Part shown: positions 1-9,581 of the stretch, one piece after another
Numbering within the stretch: the stretch's first letter is position 1
Layout of the letters: each line of letters begins with the position of its first letter
NCBI RefSeq assembly: GCF_021369635.1
Contig: NZ_JAJNBZ010000028.1
Coordinates: 15,226-71,324 of the forward strand
Source: Paenibacillus profundus
GTDB lineage: Bacteria; Bacillota; Bacilli; Paenibacillales; Paenibacillaceae
Direction: 5' to 3'
Length of the DNA: 56,099 nucleotides
The notes under the pieces: model-generated
Database searches by the model: none
Seen by the model: the letters and a program-made list of their open reading frames with translations, nothing else
Told to the model about the DNA's origin: nothing
Position numbers and translations under genes: made by a program

Positions 1-130
1 AAGAAGGAGGAGCGCAGTGTAGGCGAGACTACATGAGCACCGGACTTCAAGAGTGAGTGCAAGATTCGATGTCGAATCACATCTTGGGATGCTTCGTGAT
101 CAAAAGGGGACTTTTTGAACTACCTCTATA
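1..130 (+). repeat. Dispersed palindromic repeat, copy 1 (cut by window edge)
   Basis: Right part of the dispersed element. Its first 41 bases are identical to 42070-42110 in the full-length copy. It then has the core TTCGATGTCGAA and the right terminus AAAAGGGGACTTTTTGAAC followed by TACCTCTATA. The left end lies outside the window. It sits downstream of yacD, beyond that gene's terminator. Confidence 0.85.
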
Positions 131-133
131 AAT

Positions 134-188
134 AAAAAAAGGGATAGTCGCAAGAACAAGCATCTCCCTCACTCTTGCGATTACCCCT
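134..188 (-). terminator. Intrinsic terminator of yacD
   Basis: Long stem (141-155 pairing with 173-187, with few mismatches) followed on the minus strand by a run of seven T. It starts just after the yacD stop codon. Confidence 0.8.
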
Positions 189-191
189 TCA

Positions 192-1142
192 TTATCCATG
201 ATGTTCGGCGAATGCCGAATCCTTGATTGCCGCATTGTACTTTTTTCGCAGCGCCTCTTCCCAGTCCGTTAAAGGCGATGTCTTCGACAGAGCCAAGTCT
301 TTGCGCACCCGGCCTCGAAGCGCCTTGCGTTCTTCCGGTTCGACTTCTTTTTTTCCGTTCAGCATCACGATAGCATACCCGTCCTTCACCTGGATCGGTT
401 CTGATATTTCACCGACTGACATTTGGGTGGCCGCATTCAATTCAGCTGTGTTCACGAAAGGATCATCTTCATCAATCCACCCAAGCCGTCCTCCTTGGTT
501 TGAAGTAAACTCATCACGGGAAAGCTGCTCGGCAAGGTCAGCAAAGGTTTCGCCTTGCTGCACCCGCTTCAAAATTTCGTTGGCTTCCCGCACGGTCGGG
601 ACGATAATGTGGACGATGTCATATGACGCAACTAGCTCGTATACATCGCGATGCTTCTCAAGATACCTCTCAACTTCTTCCTCCGTCACTTCTACACCGT
701 TGGTCGCAATCTTCTCCATTAGGAGACGGTTATACAAATCTTGCCGCAGCTGCCTGGGACTCATTCCAAGCTGCTCCTGCATAGCCTGAAAGTAGACCTC
801 TTCATCATCATACCCTCTCATCTGCTGCTTCAGTTCCCATTCCACTTCTTCCCGGGTAACATCGATTCCGAGCGTTTTCGCTTCTTTTTCTGCCGCTTTG
901 GACGTCAATATTTGCTCTAGCACCATAGCTCCGTACTGACGTTGTAATTCGGCGTCCCATTCCGATCGAGTCACCAACTCATCGCCTATTGTGGCAACAA
1001 CTGACGAGGATTTAGGGGGGAGTGTTGCATCATGCTCTTCTGCCGTCGTGTCGAGCCGAAAGATGAGGATGCCTGCAAGTATGATGATGCAGGTAAATAA
1101 AATAATGATGCAGCCCCATAAGCTTTTGACTTCTTTCGTCAT
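192..1142 (-). CDS. yacD: Membrane-anchored parvulin-type peptidyl-prolyl isomerase (YacD family)
   Basis: A 316-residue PrsA/SurA-like foldase. The N-terminal hydrophobic stretch (about residues 9-28) lacks a lipobox, so it is probably a transmembrane anchor that places the rest outside the cell. The middle is a helical SurA-N-like region (TIGDELVTRSEWDAEL). A parvulin domain follows at roughly 173-265, with VHIIV, GETFADLAEQLS and NQGGRLGWID. The role inferred from the family is folding of exported proteins. It is the last gene of the ftsH-nad-coaX-hslO run seen here; B. subtilis yacD holds the same place before cysK. A second parvulin, the prsA lipoprotein, lies at 27363. The ATG is preceded only by a weak GGGAAG ribosome site. 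Confidence 0.85.
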   Translation of the reverse strand: MTKEVKSLWGCIIILFTCIIILAGILIFRLDTTAEEHDATLPPKSSSVVATIGDELVTRSEWDAELQRQYGAMVLEQILTSKAAEKEAKTLGIDVTREEVEWELKQQMRGYDDEEVYFQAMQEQLGMSPRQLRQDLYNRLLMEKIATNGVEVTEEEVERYLEKHRDVYELVASYDIVHIIVPTVREANEILKRVQQGETFADLAEQLSRDEFTSNQGGRLGWIDEDDPFVNTAELNAATQMSVGEISEPIQVKDGYAIVMLNGKKEVEPEERKALRGRVRKDLALSKTSPLTDWEEALRKKYNAAIKDSAFAEHHG

Positions 1143-1184
1143 ATTGCTTGCTTCCCTTATCCCATATTTCCGTTCATACGTGCG

Positions 1185-2102
1185 CTAGTTCTTCGTTTGT
1201 TCTACCAGTTCCACTAATTCATCACGGTTAAAATCATACGCTTCATTGCAGAAATGGCACACGACTTCAGCCTTCCCGTCTTCTTCAATGATAGCATTCA
1301 ATTCATCTGTGCCGAGGCTGATAAGCGTCTTCTCTACCCGCTCTTTGGAGCATTGGCAGCGAAAGACGATTGGCATGGAGTCCATCACTTGAACGTCATC
1401 AACAATCCACGTCACCAATTCTTCAAGCTCCAGACCTTGATCCAACAGAGCAGTAATCGGTGGAAGTATGCTGAGCGACTGTTCGATTTTGTTGATTTCT
1501 TCATCCGTCATGCCAGGCAACAGTTGAATGATGAAGCCTCCGGCATGAAGCACCGAAGAGTCGGCATCAACCAGTACTCCTAATCCGACTGCAGATGGCG
1601 TCTGCTCGGATGTGGCGAAATAATAAGTGAAATCTTCGCCAAGTTCGCCAGAGATGATAGACGAGCTGCTGCGATAAGGCTCCTTCAGTCCCAAATCTTT
1701 CATAACATGGATAAAGCCATCCCGGCCAACCGCTCCAGCGACATCGAGCTTGCCTTGCTCATTGCTTGCCAGATGGACTTGCGGATGCGTAACGTAACCC
1801 CGAACCTCGCCGCGCGCATTCGCATCGGCTACGATTTGTCCGATCGGTCCGTCGCCTTTGACCTGAATCGTAAGTTTCTCTTCTCCCTTCATCATCGCCC
1901 CCATCATGGCAGCGGCCGTAACTGTGCGGCCAAGGGCTGCAGTTGCAGTAGGATAGGTGCCGTGGCGGCGCTGCAATTCATCCACTAACTGTGTCGTACG
2001 AACGGCAAAAATACGGACTTTCCCTCCGAGCGCTATGCCGCGAATGAGTTTATCCTGCTGTTTATTCTGCTCGTGTGCTTGTTGTTCCTTGCTTTCTATC
2101 AT
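1185..2102 (-). CDS. hslO: Redox-regulated holdase chaperone Hsp33
   Basis: Hsp33 is a cytosolic chaperone activated by oxidation of a zinc-bound cysteine cluster. The 305-residue protein has the family signatures GKVRIFAVRTTQLVDE and DGPIGQIVADANARGEVRGYV in the body. The C-terminal redox switch has CxC at residues 249/251 and CxxC at 282/285, so all four zinc ligands are present. The start is supported by AGGAGG nine bases before the ATG. The protein carries about 15 more charged N-terminal residues than typical Bacillus forms. It lies between coaX and yacD, as in B. subtilis. Confidence 0.95.
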   Translation of the reverse strand: MIESKEQQAHEQNKQQDKLIRGIALGGKVRIFAVRTTQLVDELQRRHGTYPTATAALGRTVTAAAMMGAMMKGEEKLTIQVKGDGPIGQIVADANARGEVRGYVTHPQVHLASNEQGKLDVAGAVGRDGFIHVMKDLGLKEPYRSSSSIISGELGEDFTYYFATSEQTPSAVGLGVLVDADSSVLHAGGFIIQLLPGMTDEEINKIEQSLSILPPITALLDQGLELEELVTWIVDDVQVMDSMPIVFRCQCSKERVEKTLISLGTDELNAIIEEDGKAEVVCHFCNEAYDFNRDELVELVEQTKN

Positions 2103-2167
2103 TGAAGCCTCCTGTTGCGCTACATATTTTCAGACGTGTGACCACATCGATTAGTACCTCTAATTGG

Positions 2168-2941
2168 TTACACTTTATTTCGGTTATAGATGAGACGCAA
2201 TCCTTCTAGCGTAAGCAACGGATTGGTCGTATCGATCGTGCGCGATTCGCTGGCAATCAATTCGGCGAGTCCGCCAGTCGCAATGACTTTAGGATGCGCC
2301 CCCAGCTCGTCCCGTATCCGGTCAATAATCCCGTCTACTTGGCCCGCGTAGCCGAATATAATACCGGCTTGCATCGAGTGAACCGTATTCCTGCCAATGA
2401 CCGACTTCGGCTTCGTCAGCTCAATGCGAGGCAGCTTGGCCGCATGTTGGTACAACGCTTCCGTCGAAATACCGATACCGGGCACAATGGACCCACCCAA
2501 ATAGTTCCCTTTACTATCTATCACGTCAAACGTCGTGGCCGTACCGAAATCGACCACAACAAGCGGATCTTGCCCTCCGTACAGCTCTATCGCCCCGACC
2601 GCGTTAACGATTCGGTCCGCCCCCACTTCACGCGGATTCTCATAGCGGATGTTAAGCCCCGTCTTAACGCCTGGACCGACAACGACCGGCGTTTTAAACA
2701 AATAGGTCTCGCATAACTGTTCCAGCGTATGCATAATTGGCGGTACGACGGAAGACATAATGACGCCTTCTATATCTTTGACCGATAACCCAGCCAAAGC
2801 AAACAAGTTATGAATCATGACCCCGTACTCATCGGTTGTCGCCTGCCGGCTTGTCGACAAGCGCCAATTATGAAGCAAGGTTTCTTGTTGATATACTCCT
2901 AGTACAATATTCGTATTTCCAACATCGATGACGAATATCAC
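2168..2941 (-). CDS. coaX: Type III pantothenate kinase
   Basis: Catalyses ATP-dependent phosphorylation of pantothenate, the first step of coenzyme A synthesis. The 257-residue protein has the type III signatures [10 protein letters not shown] (6-15), GADR (107-110) and DFGTATTFD (131-139), which mark the ASKHA-fold nucleotide and substrate sites. The start is GTG, with GAGGG upstream, only six bases after the nadC stop. It is therefore probably co-transcribed with nadB-nadC, which places NAD and CoA synthesis in one unit here. Confidence 0.95.
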   Translation of the reverse strand: MIFVIDVGNTNIVLGVYQQETLLHNWRLSTSRQATTDEYGVMIHNLFALAGLSVKDIEGVIMSSVVPPIMHTLEQLCETYLFKTPVVVGPGVKTGLNIRYENPREVGADRIVNAVGAIELYGGQDPLVVVDFGTATTFDVIDSKGNYLGGSIVPGIGISTEALYQHAAKLPRIELTKPKSVIGRNTVHSMQAGIIFGYAGQVDGIIDRIRDELGAHPKVIATGGLAELIASESRTIDTTNPLLTLEGLRLIYNRNKV

Positions 2942-2947
2942 GGTACA

Positions 2948-3811
2948 CTAACCCTCTTTCTTCGCATTCAAATCGAGACTGATGTCGAGCGCCGCAAAAG
3001 AGTACGTTAACGCTCCAACGGAAATGACATCGACACCGCTCAGCGCTTTGCTGCGAATCGTATCCAGTGTGACTCCTCCCGATGCTTCAATCAGAATATG
3101 CGGCCCGGCGTCGCGAATGAGCTGCACCGCTTCTTTCATACGCGCTTCATCCATATTGTCGAGCATAATAATGTCGGCTCCGGCCTGAATCGCTTCGCGA
3201 ACTTGTGCAATCGATTCCGCTTCGACCTCAATCTTCATCGTGTACGGAATCTGTCCGCGTGCCCGCTCCACAGCAGCCTGAATACCGCCGGCTCCCTTAA
3301 TGTGATTGTCTTTGATCATCACTGCATCATAAAGACCGAAGCGATGGTTAAAGCCGCCTCCGACTCTAACCGCATATTTTTCCAGCGCACGGTGCCCCGG
3401 CGTCGTCTTGCGCGTATCAACGAGCTTGGCAGATAGACCTTCGATCGCCTGTACGAAAGAGCTCGTCTTTGTCGCAATGCCGGACATCCGCTGCAGCAAG
3501 TTCAAGGCAAGCCGTTCTCCCATTAAAATGCTGTGCGTACTCCCTTCCACTTCGGCCAAAATCGTACCGCGCTTGACAACATCCCCGTCCGAGACTAAGG
3601 CCTTGAACTGCAATGCATCATCCACGACCTCAAATACGGCTTCGGCAACAGGCAGCCCAGCGATGACGCCGTCATCCTTCGCATGAATAATCCCTTTCGA
3701 CGTATGCCCAGCAGGAATCGTGAATGCAGTCGTGACATCTCCGGTACCCAAGTCTTCCTCCAGCCATGCTTCGAGTTGGCGGCGCAAGGCCATTCGTTCC
3801 ACGCTAAACAT
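2948..3811 (-). CDS. nadC: Nicotinate-nucleotide pyrophosphorylase (carboxylating)
   Basis: Quinolinate phosphoribosyltransferase converts quinolinate and PRPP to nicotinate mononucleotide, the last step of de novo pyridine nucleotide synthesis. The 287-residue protein carries EDLGTGDVTT near the N terminus, the active-site stretch DTRKTTPGH (132-140), and KDNHI and EASGGV further on, as in the type II PRTase family. It overlaps the end of nadB by eight bases, consistent with translational coupling. In B. subtilis the nad genes are elsewhere on the chromosome. Confidence 0.96.
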   Translation of the reverse strand: MFSVERMALRRQLEAWLEEDLGTGDVTTAFTIPAGHTSKGIIHAKDDGVIAGLPVAEAVFEVVDDALQFKALVSDGDVVKRGTILAEVEGSTHSILMGERLALNLLQRMSGIATKTSSFVQAIEGLSAKLVDTRKTTPGHRALEKYAVRVGGGFNHRFGLYDAVMIKDNHIKGAGGIQAAVERARGQIPYTMKIEVEAESIAQVREAIQAGADIIMLDNMDEARMKEAVQLIRDAGPHILIEASGGVTLDTIRSKALSGVDVISVGALTYSFAALDISLDLNAKKEG

Positions 3812-5420
3812 CGTTGATTCTCTCCTCTGTTATCCCTCGCTCGCGATGCACCAGCGTATGTTTGCGCCAGCATTCGTCGTCACGCTCTGGATAGTCTTCA
3901 CGGGAATGTGCTCCGCGGCTTTCTTCGCGCCAAGAGGCTGATTCGGCTACAAGCATAGCGCAGGTAAGCATATTGGCAAATTCATATTCTTCCCGTTTCG
4001 TTAATTTCACATGAAAAATCGTATCTTGCCGCTTCAACTCATCCAATCCTTTAGCTAGTCCTTCCGCATGACGGCGGAGCCCAGCGTAACGAACCATCAC
4101 CTTCTGCAGCTTCAGCCGTCGTTCGACAACAGGCTGACACGAATGCTCCCGCCGTTCCGCTTGGTAATCCGTACGAGTCTCAGAAGGAATGAGCGGGGAT
4201 AGCTGGGATATGTGATCAACGATGCGTCGGCCGAAGACGATAGCCTCTGACAACGAATTGCTCGCGAGGCGGTTCGCTCCATGCACTCCGGTAGAAGAGG
4301 TCTCTCCACAGGCGAACAGGCGCCGAATGTTCGTTTCTCCATTCAGATCGGTCTTGATTCCGCCCATCATGTAATGCGCCGCCGGCGCTACAGGTATCCA
4401 GTCACACGTTAAATCCAAACCGTATTGCAAGCAGGTTTCATAAATGGTAGGAAACCGGTGCTTAATCATATCTTCCGATTCATGCGATATATCCAAATAA
4501 ACGAACGTAGATTTGGTGGCTTCCATCTCACTCAGGATGGCACGAGCAACAACATCGCGCGGCGCAAGCTCCAGTTGGTGATGGTATTTCTCCATAAAGC
4601 GTTCACCTTTAATATTACGAAGTACCGCTCCTTCACCTCGAACTGCTTCCGAGATAAGAAACCGTGGTGCCCCCGGGTAGCAGAGCACAGTCGGATGGAA
4701 CTGAATGAATTCCATATCTTGAACATAAGCCCCTGCCCGGAACGCCATTGCAATGCCGTCCCCAGTCGCAACTTCCGGGTTGGTCGTATAACGGTACAAT
4801 TGACCCGTCCCTCCGGAGCATACCACAGTTGCCTTCCCGCTCACAAATACACGCTCACCATCAGGGCGCTGTACGATGACGCCGCGGCATTCCCCTCGTT
4901 CAGCGACTAAATCAATCGCGAAATGGTCATCCCATACCGTCACATTACGCAGCCCTTTTACTTTATCTGCTAACGCACGCACAATTTCGTAGCCGGTAGC
5001 ATCTCCATTCGCATGCAGAATGCGCCGATGACTATGTGCCCCTTCCTTGGTCAGCGCAAGCGCTCCGTTCTCCACATCGAATGCGGTCCCCATATTTATG
5101 AGCTCCTGCACGCCGGCAGGCCCTTCATGAACGAGCACGTTGACCGCTTCCTGTGAGCAGAGACCCGCACCTGCAACGAGCGTATCTTGGCGATGATAAG
5201 CTGGAGAGTCATCCTCTGCAATCACTGCCGCAATTCCTCCCTGCGCATAGCGCGTGTTGCTGTCAAAGAGCGATTTCTTCGTAATGATGAGCACGCGGTG
5301 CTGCTCGCTTGCTTTAATAGCTGTATATAATCCCGCGATTCCTGCACCGATGACGATAACATCGGTATGTGTCTGCTCAATGTTATCAAGTGAAAAATCG
5401 ATCAAATACGGTGGTATCAT
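3804..5420 (-). CDS. nadB: L-aspartate oxidase
   Basis: FAD enzyme that oxidises L-aspartate to iminoaspartate, the substrate of quinolinate synthase. The 538 residues begin with a dinucleotide-binding motif VIGAGIAGLYTA (about 23-34). The fumarate-reductase-like core follows, including RYAQGGIAAV, HRRILHANGDATG, EFIQFHPT and GVHGANRLASNSLSE. The C-terminal helical domain has VMVRYAGLRR. GAGGAG stands upstream of the ATG. A short dispersed repeat separates it from nadA, but no terminator is seen between them. Confidence 0.96.
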   Translation of the reverse strand: MIPPYLIDFSLDNIEQTHTDVIVIGAGIAGLYTAIKASEQHRVLIITKKSLFDSNTRYAQGGIAAVIAEDDSPAYHRQDTLVAGAGLCSQEAVNVLVHEGPAGVQELINMGTAFDVENGALALTKEGAHSHRRILHANGDATGYEIVRALADKVKGLRNVTVWDDHFAIDLVAERGECRGVIVQRPDGERVFVSGKATVVCSGGTGQLYRYTTNPEVATGDGIAMAFRAGAYVQDMEFIQFHPTVLCYPGAPRFLISEAVRGEGAVLRNIKGERFMEKYHHQLELAPRDVVARAILSEMEATKSTFVYLDISHESEDMIKHRFPTIYETCLQYGLDLTCDWIPVAPAAHYMMGGIKTDLNGETNIRRLFACGETSSTGVHGANRLASNSLSEAIVFGRRIVDHISQLSPLIPSETRTDYQAERREHSCQPVVERRLKLQKVMVRYAGLRRHAEGLAKGLDELKRQDTIFHVKLTKREEYEFANMLTCAMLVAESASWREESRGAHSREDYPERDDECWRKHTLVHRERGITEERINDV

Positions 5421-5480
5421 GCCCGTTCATCTCCTCAATAGCCCTCGGTTCATTTCAGCAATGACGAAGTCACTTCTTAT

Positions 5481-5532
5481 GCGTGTTCAAAAGTGCTTCG
5501 TGATCAAAAGGGGACCTTTTGATCAACCTCTT
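5481..5532 (+). repeat. Dispersed palindromic repeat, copy 2 (short form)
   Basis: Sequence GCGTGTTCAAAA, then GTGCTTCGTGATCAAAAGG and a right end CCTTTTGATCAACCTCTT. It lies between nadA and nadB, so it is probably transcribed in the nad operon mRNA. The right terminus has diverged from TTTTTGAAC to CTTTTGATC, in a way that keeps the palindrome TGATCAAAAGG/CCTTTTGATCA intact. Confidence 0.8.
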
Positions 5533-5558
5533 CTTGTTGATCAGAAGAGTAGCGCATG

Positions 5559-6503
5559 CTACTTCACTTGTAACATACGCTCCAATGATAACCGTGCTTT
5601 CTCTGCGACATGCGGCGGCACGTAAATTTGCGGCTGCATCGTTTCGAGGCATTTCACGAGTTTTTTCAAGTTATTCACTTTCATATTCGGACAAACCAAA
5701 AATTTGGTTGCAAAATGAAACTGTTTATCCGGGCTGTCTCTACGCAACTGATACCCCGTTCCATCTTCCGTGCCGATAATGAATTCCTTCGCATCGGAAT
5801 TTTTGCAATATTCAAGGATGGCTGTCGTACTCCCTACAAAATCACCCATGGCCACTACTTCCGGACGACATTCCGGATGAACGACGAACGGTGCATGCGG
5901 ATATTTCGACTTCATCTCCACGACATCTTTCACCGTCAGCATATCATGCGTGTTGCAGTACCCTTCCCAAATAATCAGCTCTTTGCCTGTCTTCTCTTGT
6001 ACATAATGGCCCAGATTTTTATCGGGAACCCAGATAATTTCGTCCGCATCAAGTGATTCAATGACCTTAACCGCATTCGAGGACGTACAACAAATATCCG
6101 TCTCCGCCTTAATCTCTGCCGAAGAATTAATATAAGTTACAACCTTAGCTTTCGGATGCTGTGCTTTCAGCTTGCGCAATCCGTCCACATTCACCATATC
6201 GGCCATCGGACAACCGGCACGTTCATCAGGGATAATGACCGTTTTGTTTGGTGCCAATATTTTGGCGCTTTCCCCCATAAAATGAACCCCACAAAATACG
6301 ATAACTTCCGCATCGGTTTCCGCTGCTTTTTGGGCCAACAGAAACGAGTCGCCCCGAAAATCAGCCACTTCCTGAATTTCATCCCGCTGATAGTAATGAG
6401 CAAGAATAATTGCATTGCGTTTCTTCTTCAGTTCCATTAACCGTTCACGAAGTTCCCGTTGCTGCTCTTCCTTGCGTGCCAGTGCCAGTGCTTCTAACTG
6501 CAC
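5559..6503 (-). CDS. nadA: Quinolinate synthase A
   Basis: Iron-sulfur enzyme condensing iminoaspartate with dihydroxyacetone phosphate to quinolinate. Motifs visible include LAHYYQRDEIQEVADF, VFCGVHFMGESAKIL, CCTSSNA, VVHPECRPEV, GTEDG and FLVCPNMK; the cysteines in FCGVH, PEC and VCPN are the expected [4Fe-4S] ligands. I place the start at a GTG (314 residues) preceded by AAGGGG. A promoter-like TTGACA-17-TAAATT lies just upstream at 6539-6567, which would put the more distal in-frame start before the transcription start. First gene of nadA-nadB-nadC-coaX. Confidence 0.94.
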   Translation of the reverse strand: MQLEALALARKEEQQRELRERLMELKKKRNAIILAHYYQRDEIQEVADFRGDSFLLAQKAAETDAEVIVFCGVHFMGESAKILAPNKTVIIPDERAGCPMADMVNVDGLRKLKAQHPKAKVVTYINSSAEIKAETDICCTSSNAVKVIESLDADEIIWVPDKNLGHYVQEKTGKELIIWEGYCNTHDMLTVKDVVEMKSKYPHAPFVVHPECRPEVVAMGDFVGSTTAILEYCKNSDAKEFIIGTEDGTGYQLRRDSPDKQFHFATKFLVCPNMKVNNLKKLVKCLETMQPQIYVPPHVAEKARLSLERMLQVK

Positions 6504-6538
6504 CTTCTCTTCACCCCTTGGCCTTGTCGTTAACACTT

Positions 6539-6567
6539 AATTTACACAACGCCTCCCCCCGTGTCAA
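6539..6567 (-). promoter_or_regulatory. Putative sigma-A promoter of the nadABC-coaX unit
   Basis: Minus-strand TTGACA (6562-6567), 17-bp spacer, TAAATT (6539-6544). It lies between the ftsH terminator and nadA and would give a leader of about 30 bases before the GTG start. Confidence 0.55.
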
Positions 6568-6591
6568 TTCAATCTAAGCGGTTGTTCAAAA

Positions 6592-6623
6592 CAAAAAATA
6601 GAGTGCACATGAATGTGCACTCT
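6592..6623 (-). terminator. Intrinsic terminator of ftsH
   Basis: Perfect 11-bp inverted repeat AGAGTGCACAT/ATGTGCACTCT with a two-base spacer (mostly unpaired loop region), followed on the minus strand by ATTTTTTG. Confidence 0.8.
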
Positions 6624-6670
6624 AGAATCGCCGGAATCAGCGAATGAGGGTATAACTATAGGCTGCCATC

Positions 6671-8806
6671 TTACTTATCGTCTTTCTTCTCTTCTGTTGG
6701 ATCCGAAGGAGAAGAGGATGACTCATCTGATGGAGTCTCTTGTTGAGCATCGGATGACGATGGTTCCCGCTTAAGCTCTTGCTCTTGCGGAGAAGAACTG
6801 TTCGGAGCATCGTCTGCCGGCTTAGCTGTGCCGGTATCTCCCCATTGTGTCGGGCCGAGCTTCTCCGGTTTGCCTACTACGTTCACCTTCACATCCCCTG
6901 TCGTTTCAATTACAGGAGTGTTGCTGGATGAGCCAGTTGAATCGGAGTTGATCTCAAATGGAGCTTTGCTCAATTTGCCTTCTTCAATGAGCTCCTTGAT
7001 TTGCTCGAGTTCAAGTGTTTCTACTTCAAGCAACGTCGTCGCAATCAGATTCACTTCACGTGTATGCTTAGTCAAGAGCTGCTTCGCACGTTCATAACAC
7101 TCGTTCATAATGTTCTGCATCTCTTGATCAATTTCATAAGCAATAGCATCGGAGTAATTCTGTTCATGGCCCAAGTCACGGCCCAAGAACACTTCTCCTT
7201 GGCGATTACCGAACTGCATCGGTCCAAGCTTGTCGCTCATTCCGTATTCCATAATCATGCTGCGCACAATGCGCGTCGCTTGCTGGAAGTCACTGTACGC
7301 GCCTGTGCCAATTTCCCCGATAAACAGTTCTTCGGCAACGCGTCCGCCGAGCAAGCCGGTCACTTTGTCCAGCAGCTCCTGCTTCGTTACGAGCATGCGG
7401 TCTTCCTTCGGCATCATGATAACGTATCCGCCTGCGCGTCCGCGTGGAATGATTGTTACTTTGTGAACCATATCGGCATGTTCCAAGAAGTAACCGATAA
7501 TGGTATGTCCTGATTCATGGAAAGCAACAATGCGCTTCTCGCGATCACTAATCATGCGGCTGCGTTTCTCCGTACCGACGATGACGCGGTCAATTGCTTC
7601 ATCAACGTCCTGCATCGTAATATCCTTGTGGTTCTTCCGTGCGGCAAGCAGCGCCGCTTCGTTCAACAAGTTCTCCAAATCGGCGCCTGTAAATCCAGTC
7701 GTCCGTTTGGCGATCGTTTCGAGTCTCACGTCTTTGTTCAACGGCTTGTTGCGCGCGTGAACTTTCAATACCGCTTCGCGGCCCTTCAGATCTGGGCGGT
7801 CCACCGTAATCTGGCGGTCAAAGCGGCCCGGACGCAGAAGCGCCGGATCGAGAATATCGGGACGGTTCGTCGCCGCGATAATGATGATGCCTTCGTTCGC
7901 GCCGAAGCCGTCCATCTCAACGAGCAATTGGTTGAGTGTCTGCTCCCGCTCGTCGTGCCCGCCGCCGAGTCCGGCGCCGCGCTGACGTCCAACGGCATCA
8001 ATTTCATCGATAAAGATAATACAAGGCGCGTTCTTTTTCGCATTTTCGAACAAGTCCCGCACACGTGACGCACCGACCCCGACGAACATTTCGACGAAGT
8101 CCGAACCGGAAATGCTAAAGAATGGTACGCCTGCTTCACCCGCTACGGCACGAGCAAGCAACGTCTTACCGGTACCCGGAGGACCGTTCAAGAGTACACC
8201 TTTCGGGATGCGCGCGCCGAGTGCGGCGAATTTGCGCGGATCTTTCAGGAACTCTACAACTTCCACCAATTCCTGCTTCTCTTCATCCGCACCTGCCACG
8301 TCTTCGAAGGTGACGCGTTTCTTCTCTTCGTTATACAAGCGAGCACGGCTCTTACCGAAGTTCATTGCCTTGCCGGCCCCGCCCTGAGCTTGATTAAAGA
8401 AGAAGAAGAACAGGACGAACATGATGATGAACGGAATAATGGAGGTCAAAAACGTAAGCCACAGGCTTTGTTCCTCCATCTTTTTCCAGTTAATTTTAAG
8501 CGATTGCTGGTTTTCCCCAGCGTTCATAATCTCTTGTACAGCCGGGTTGCTGTCCGGAATATACGTAACGAACTGCTGAGATTTCGCCCCTTCTGGAATC
8601 TTCTTATATTTACCGATGACCAAATATGCCCGACCTTCATACTGAATCGTCATTTCTTCTATATTGTTGGTCGTTAGCTCTTTGCGAAACTGGTCATATC
8701 TCGGGGTGTCCGTGGCTTCATTGCCGTTTCCGATAAATTGGACAATACCAACCACGACTAAAAAAAGAATCAGATAAAAACCAGAGTTCTTAATAAACCG
8801 ATTCAT
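6671..8806 (-). CDS. ftsH: ATP-dependent zinc metalloprotease FtsH
   Basis: Membrane-bound AAA+ protease that degrades membrane and regulatory proteins. Two transmembrane segments (about 8-28 and 115-138) flank an extracytoplasmic domain. The AAA module has Walker A GPPGTGKT (about 208-215), Walker B IIFIDE and the SRH with RPGRFDR. The zinc site HESGH is at about 430-434. The tail after about residue 625 is unusually long and rich in Ser, Pro, Glu and Asp, ending EEKKDDK. The ATG is set by GAGAGGAGG six bases upstream. A weak promoter TTGTGA-18-TACAAT stands in the gap before hpt. Confidence 0.97.
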   Translation of the reverse strand: MNRFIKNSGFYLILFLVVVGIVQFIGNGNEATDTPRYDQFRKELTTNNIEEMTIQYEGRAYLVIGKYKKIPEGAKSQQFVTYIPDSNPAVQEIMNAGENQQSLKINWKKMEEQSLWLTFLTSIIPFIIMFVLFFFFFNQAQGGAGKAMNFGKSRARLYNEEKKRVTFEDVAGADEEKQELVEVVEFLKDPRKFAALGARIPKGVLLNGPPGTGKTLLARAVAGEAGVPFFSISGSDFVEMFVGVGASRVRDLFENAKKNAPCIIFIDEIDAVGRQRGAGLGGGHDEREQTLNQLLVEMDGFGANEGIIIIAATNRPDILDPALLRPGRFDRQITVDRPDLKGREAVLKVHARNKPLNKDVRLETIAKRTTGFTGADLENLLNEAALLAARKNHKDITMQDVDEAIDRVIVGTEKRSRMISDREKRIVAFHESGHTIIGYFLEHADMVHKVTIIPRGRAGGYVIMMPKEDRMLVTKQELLDKVTGLLGGRVAEELFIGEIGTGAYSDFQQATRIVRSMIMEYGMSDKLGPMQFGNRQGEVFLGRDLGHEQNYSDAIAYEIDQEMQNIMNECYERAKQLLTKHTREVNLIATTLLEVETLELEQIKELIEEGKLSKAPFEINSDSTGSSSNTPVIETTGDVKVNVVGKPEKLGPTQWGDTGTAKPADDAPNSSSPQEQELKREPSSSDAQQETPSDESSSSPSDPTEEKKDDK

Positions 8807-8896
8807 CCCCAACCTCCTCTCAAGGACACGAAGTTATTGTATCATAGCACGTATTGCCATCACAACTTGACCACGCAAGCAATGACAGCTGAATTG

Positions 8897-9445
8897 TTAC
8901 TTTGCTTCATCTGTATAAATTTCGGGTTTTAATACACCAATGTATGGGAGGTTGCGATATCTTTCGGCGAAATCGAGACCATAACCGACGATAAATTCAT
9001 CGGGTAGCACAAAGCCTTTATAATTAGCTTCCATATCTACGGTACGGCGCGCCGGTTTATCAAAGAGCGTAACTACACGGATGGAATTCGCTTTACGTCC
9101 TTGCAGCACTTCGATAAGATAGCTAAGCGTTAACCCCGTATCGATGATATCCTCCACAATCAATACGTCGCGGCCATCAACAGGCACATCCAAATCCTTG
9201 ATAATCCGGACGACACCTGACGATTTCGTTGATGCTCCATAGCTGGACACAGCCATAAAGTCCAATTCCAACGGAACGGAAATCCGCTTCACCAAATCAG
9301 CCATAAAGATAAAAGCGCCTTTCAGAACGCAAATGACAAGCGGGCACTTTCCTTCATAATCACGGCTGAGTTGTTCCCCCAACTCCTGCACTCTCGCTTG
9401 TATTTGTTCCTCGCTAAATACTACCTTTTCAATGTCGTTATGCAA
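8897..9445 (-). CDS. hpt: Hypoxanthine phosphoribosyltransferase
   Basis: Purine salvage enzyme converting hypoxanthine or guanine plus PRPP to IMP or GMP. The 182-residue protein has the PRPP-binding loop [15 protein letters not shown], the [12 protein letters not shown] region and [10 protein letters not shown] place the start at TTG (9443-9445) because AGGAGGGG stands seven bases upstream, and because the length then matches the family (about 180). The further in-frame ATG would run into the dispersed repeat at 9481. Order tilS-hpt-ftsH is the conserved Bacillales order. Confidence 0.95.
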   Translation of the reverse strand: MHNDIEKVVFSEEQIQARVQELGEQLSRDYEGKCPLVICVLKGAFIFMADLVKRISVPLELDFMAVSSYGASTKSSGVVRIIKDLDVPVDGRDVLIVEDIIDTGLTLSYLIEVLQGRKANSIRVVTLFDKPARRTVDMEANYKGFVLPDEFIVGYGLDFAERYRNLPYIGVLKPEIYTDEAK

Positions 9446-9480
9446 TGATGGGCCCCTCCTAGAGTGAATACTAATTAGTG

Positions 9481-9514
9481 CGTGTTCAAAAAGGGACTTT
9501 TTGAACAACCTTTA
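9481..9514 (+). repeat. Dispersed palindromic repeat, copy 3 (minimal hairpin)
   Basis: GTGTTCAAAAAGGGACTTTTTGAACAACC-type minimal form: a 10-base arm GTTCAAAAAG, GGA, and the arm CTTTTTGAAC. It lies between tilS and hpt and can form a hairpin in the transcript. Confidence 0.85.
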
Positions 9515-9581
9515 ATACTTATGTGAACAAAGATCGTTCCATACGGTTACGAATGACCGAACTGCTGTCATATCGTTGATA

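Noticed and set aside
223..789. 188-residue plus-strand frame opposite yacD
   Set aside because: Shadow frame of Ser/Arg/Thr composition opposite a clear parvulin gene.
6579..6592. GTTGTTCAAAAC resembling the repeat end
   Set aside because: Only about ten bases match and it merges with the ftsH terminator T run; too short to count as a copy.
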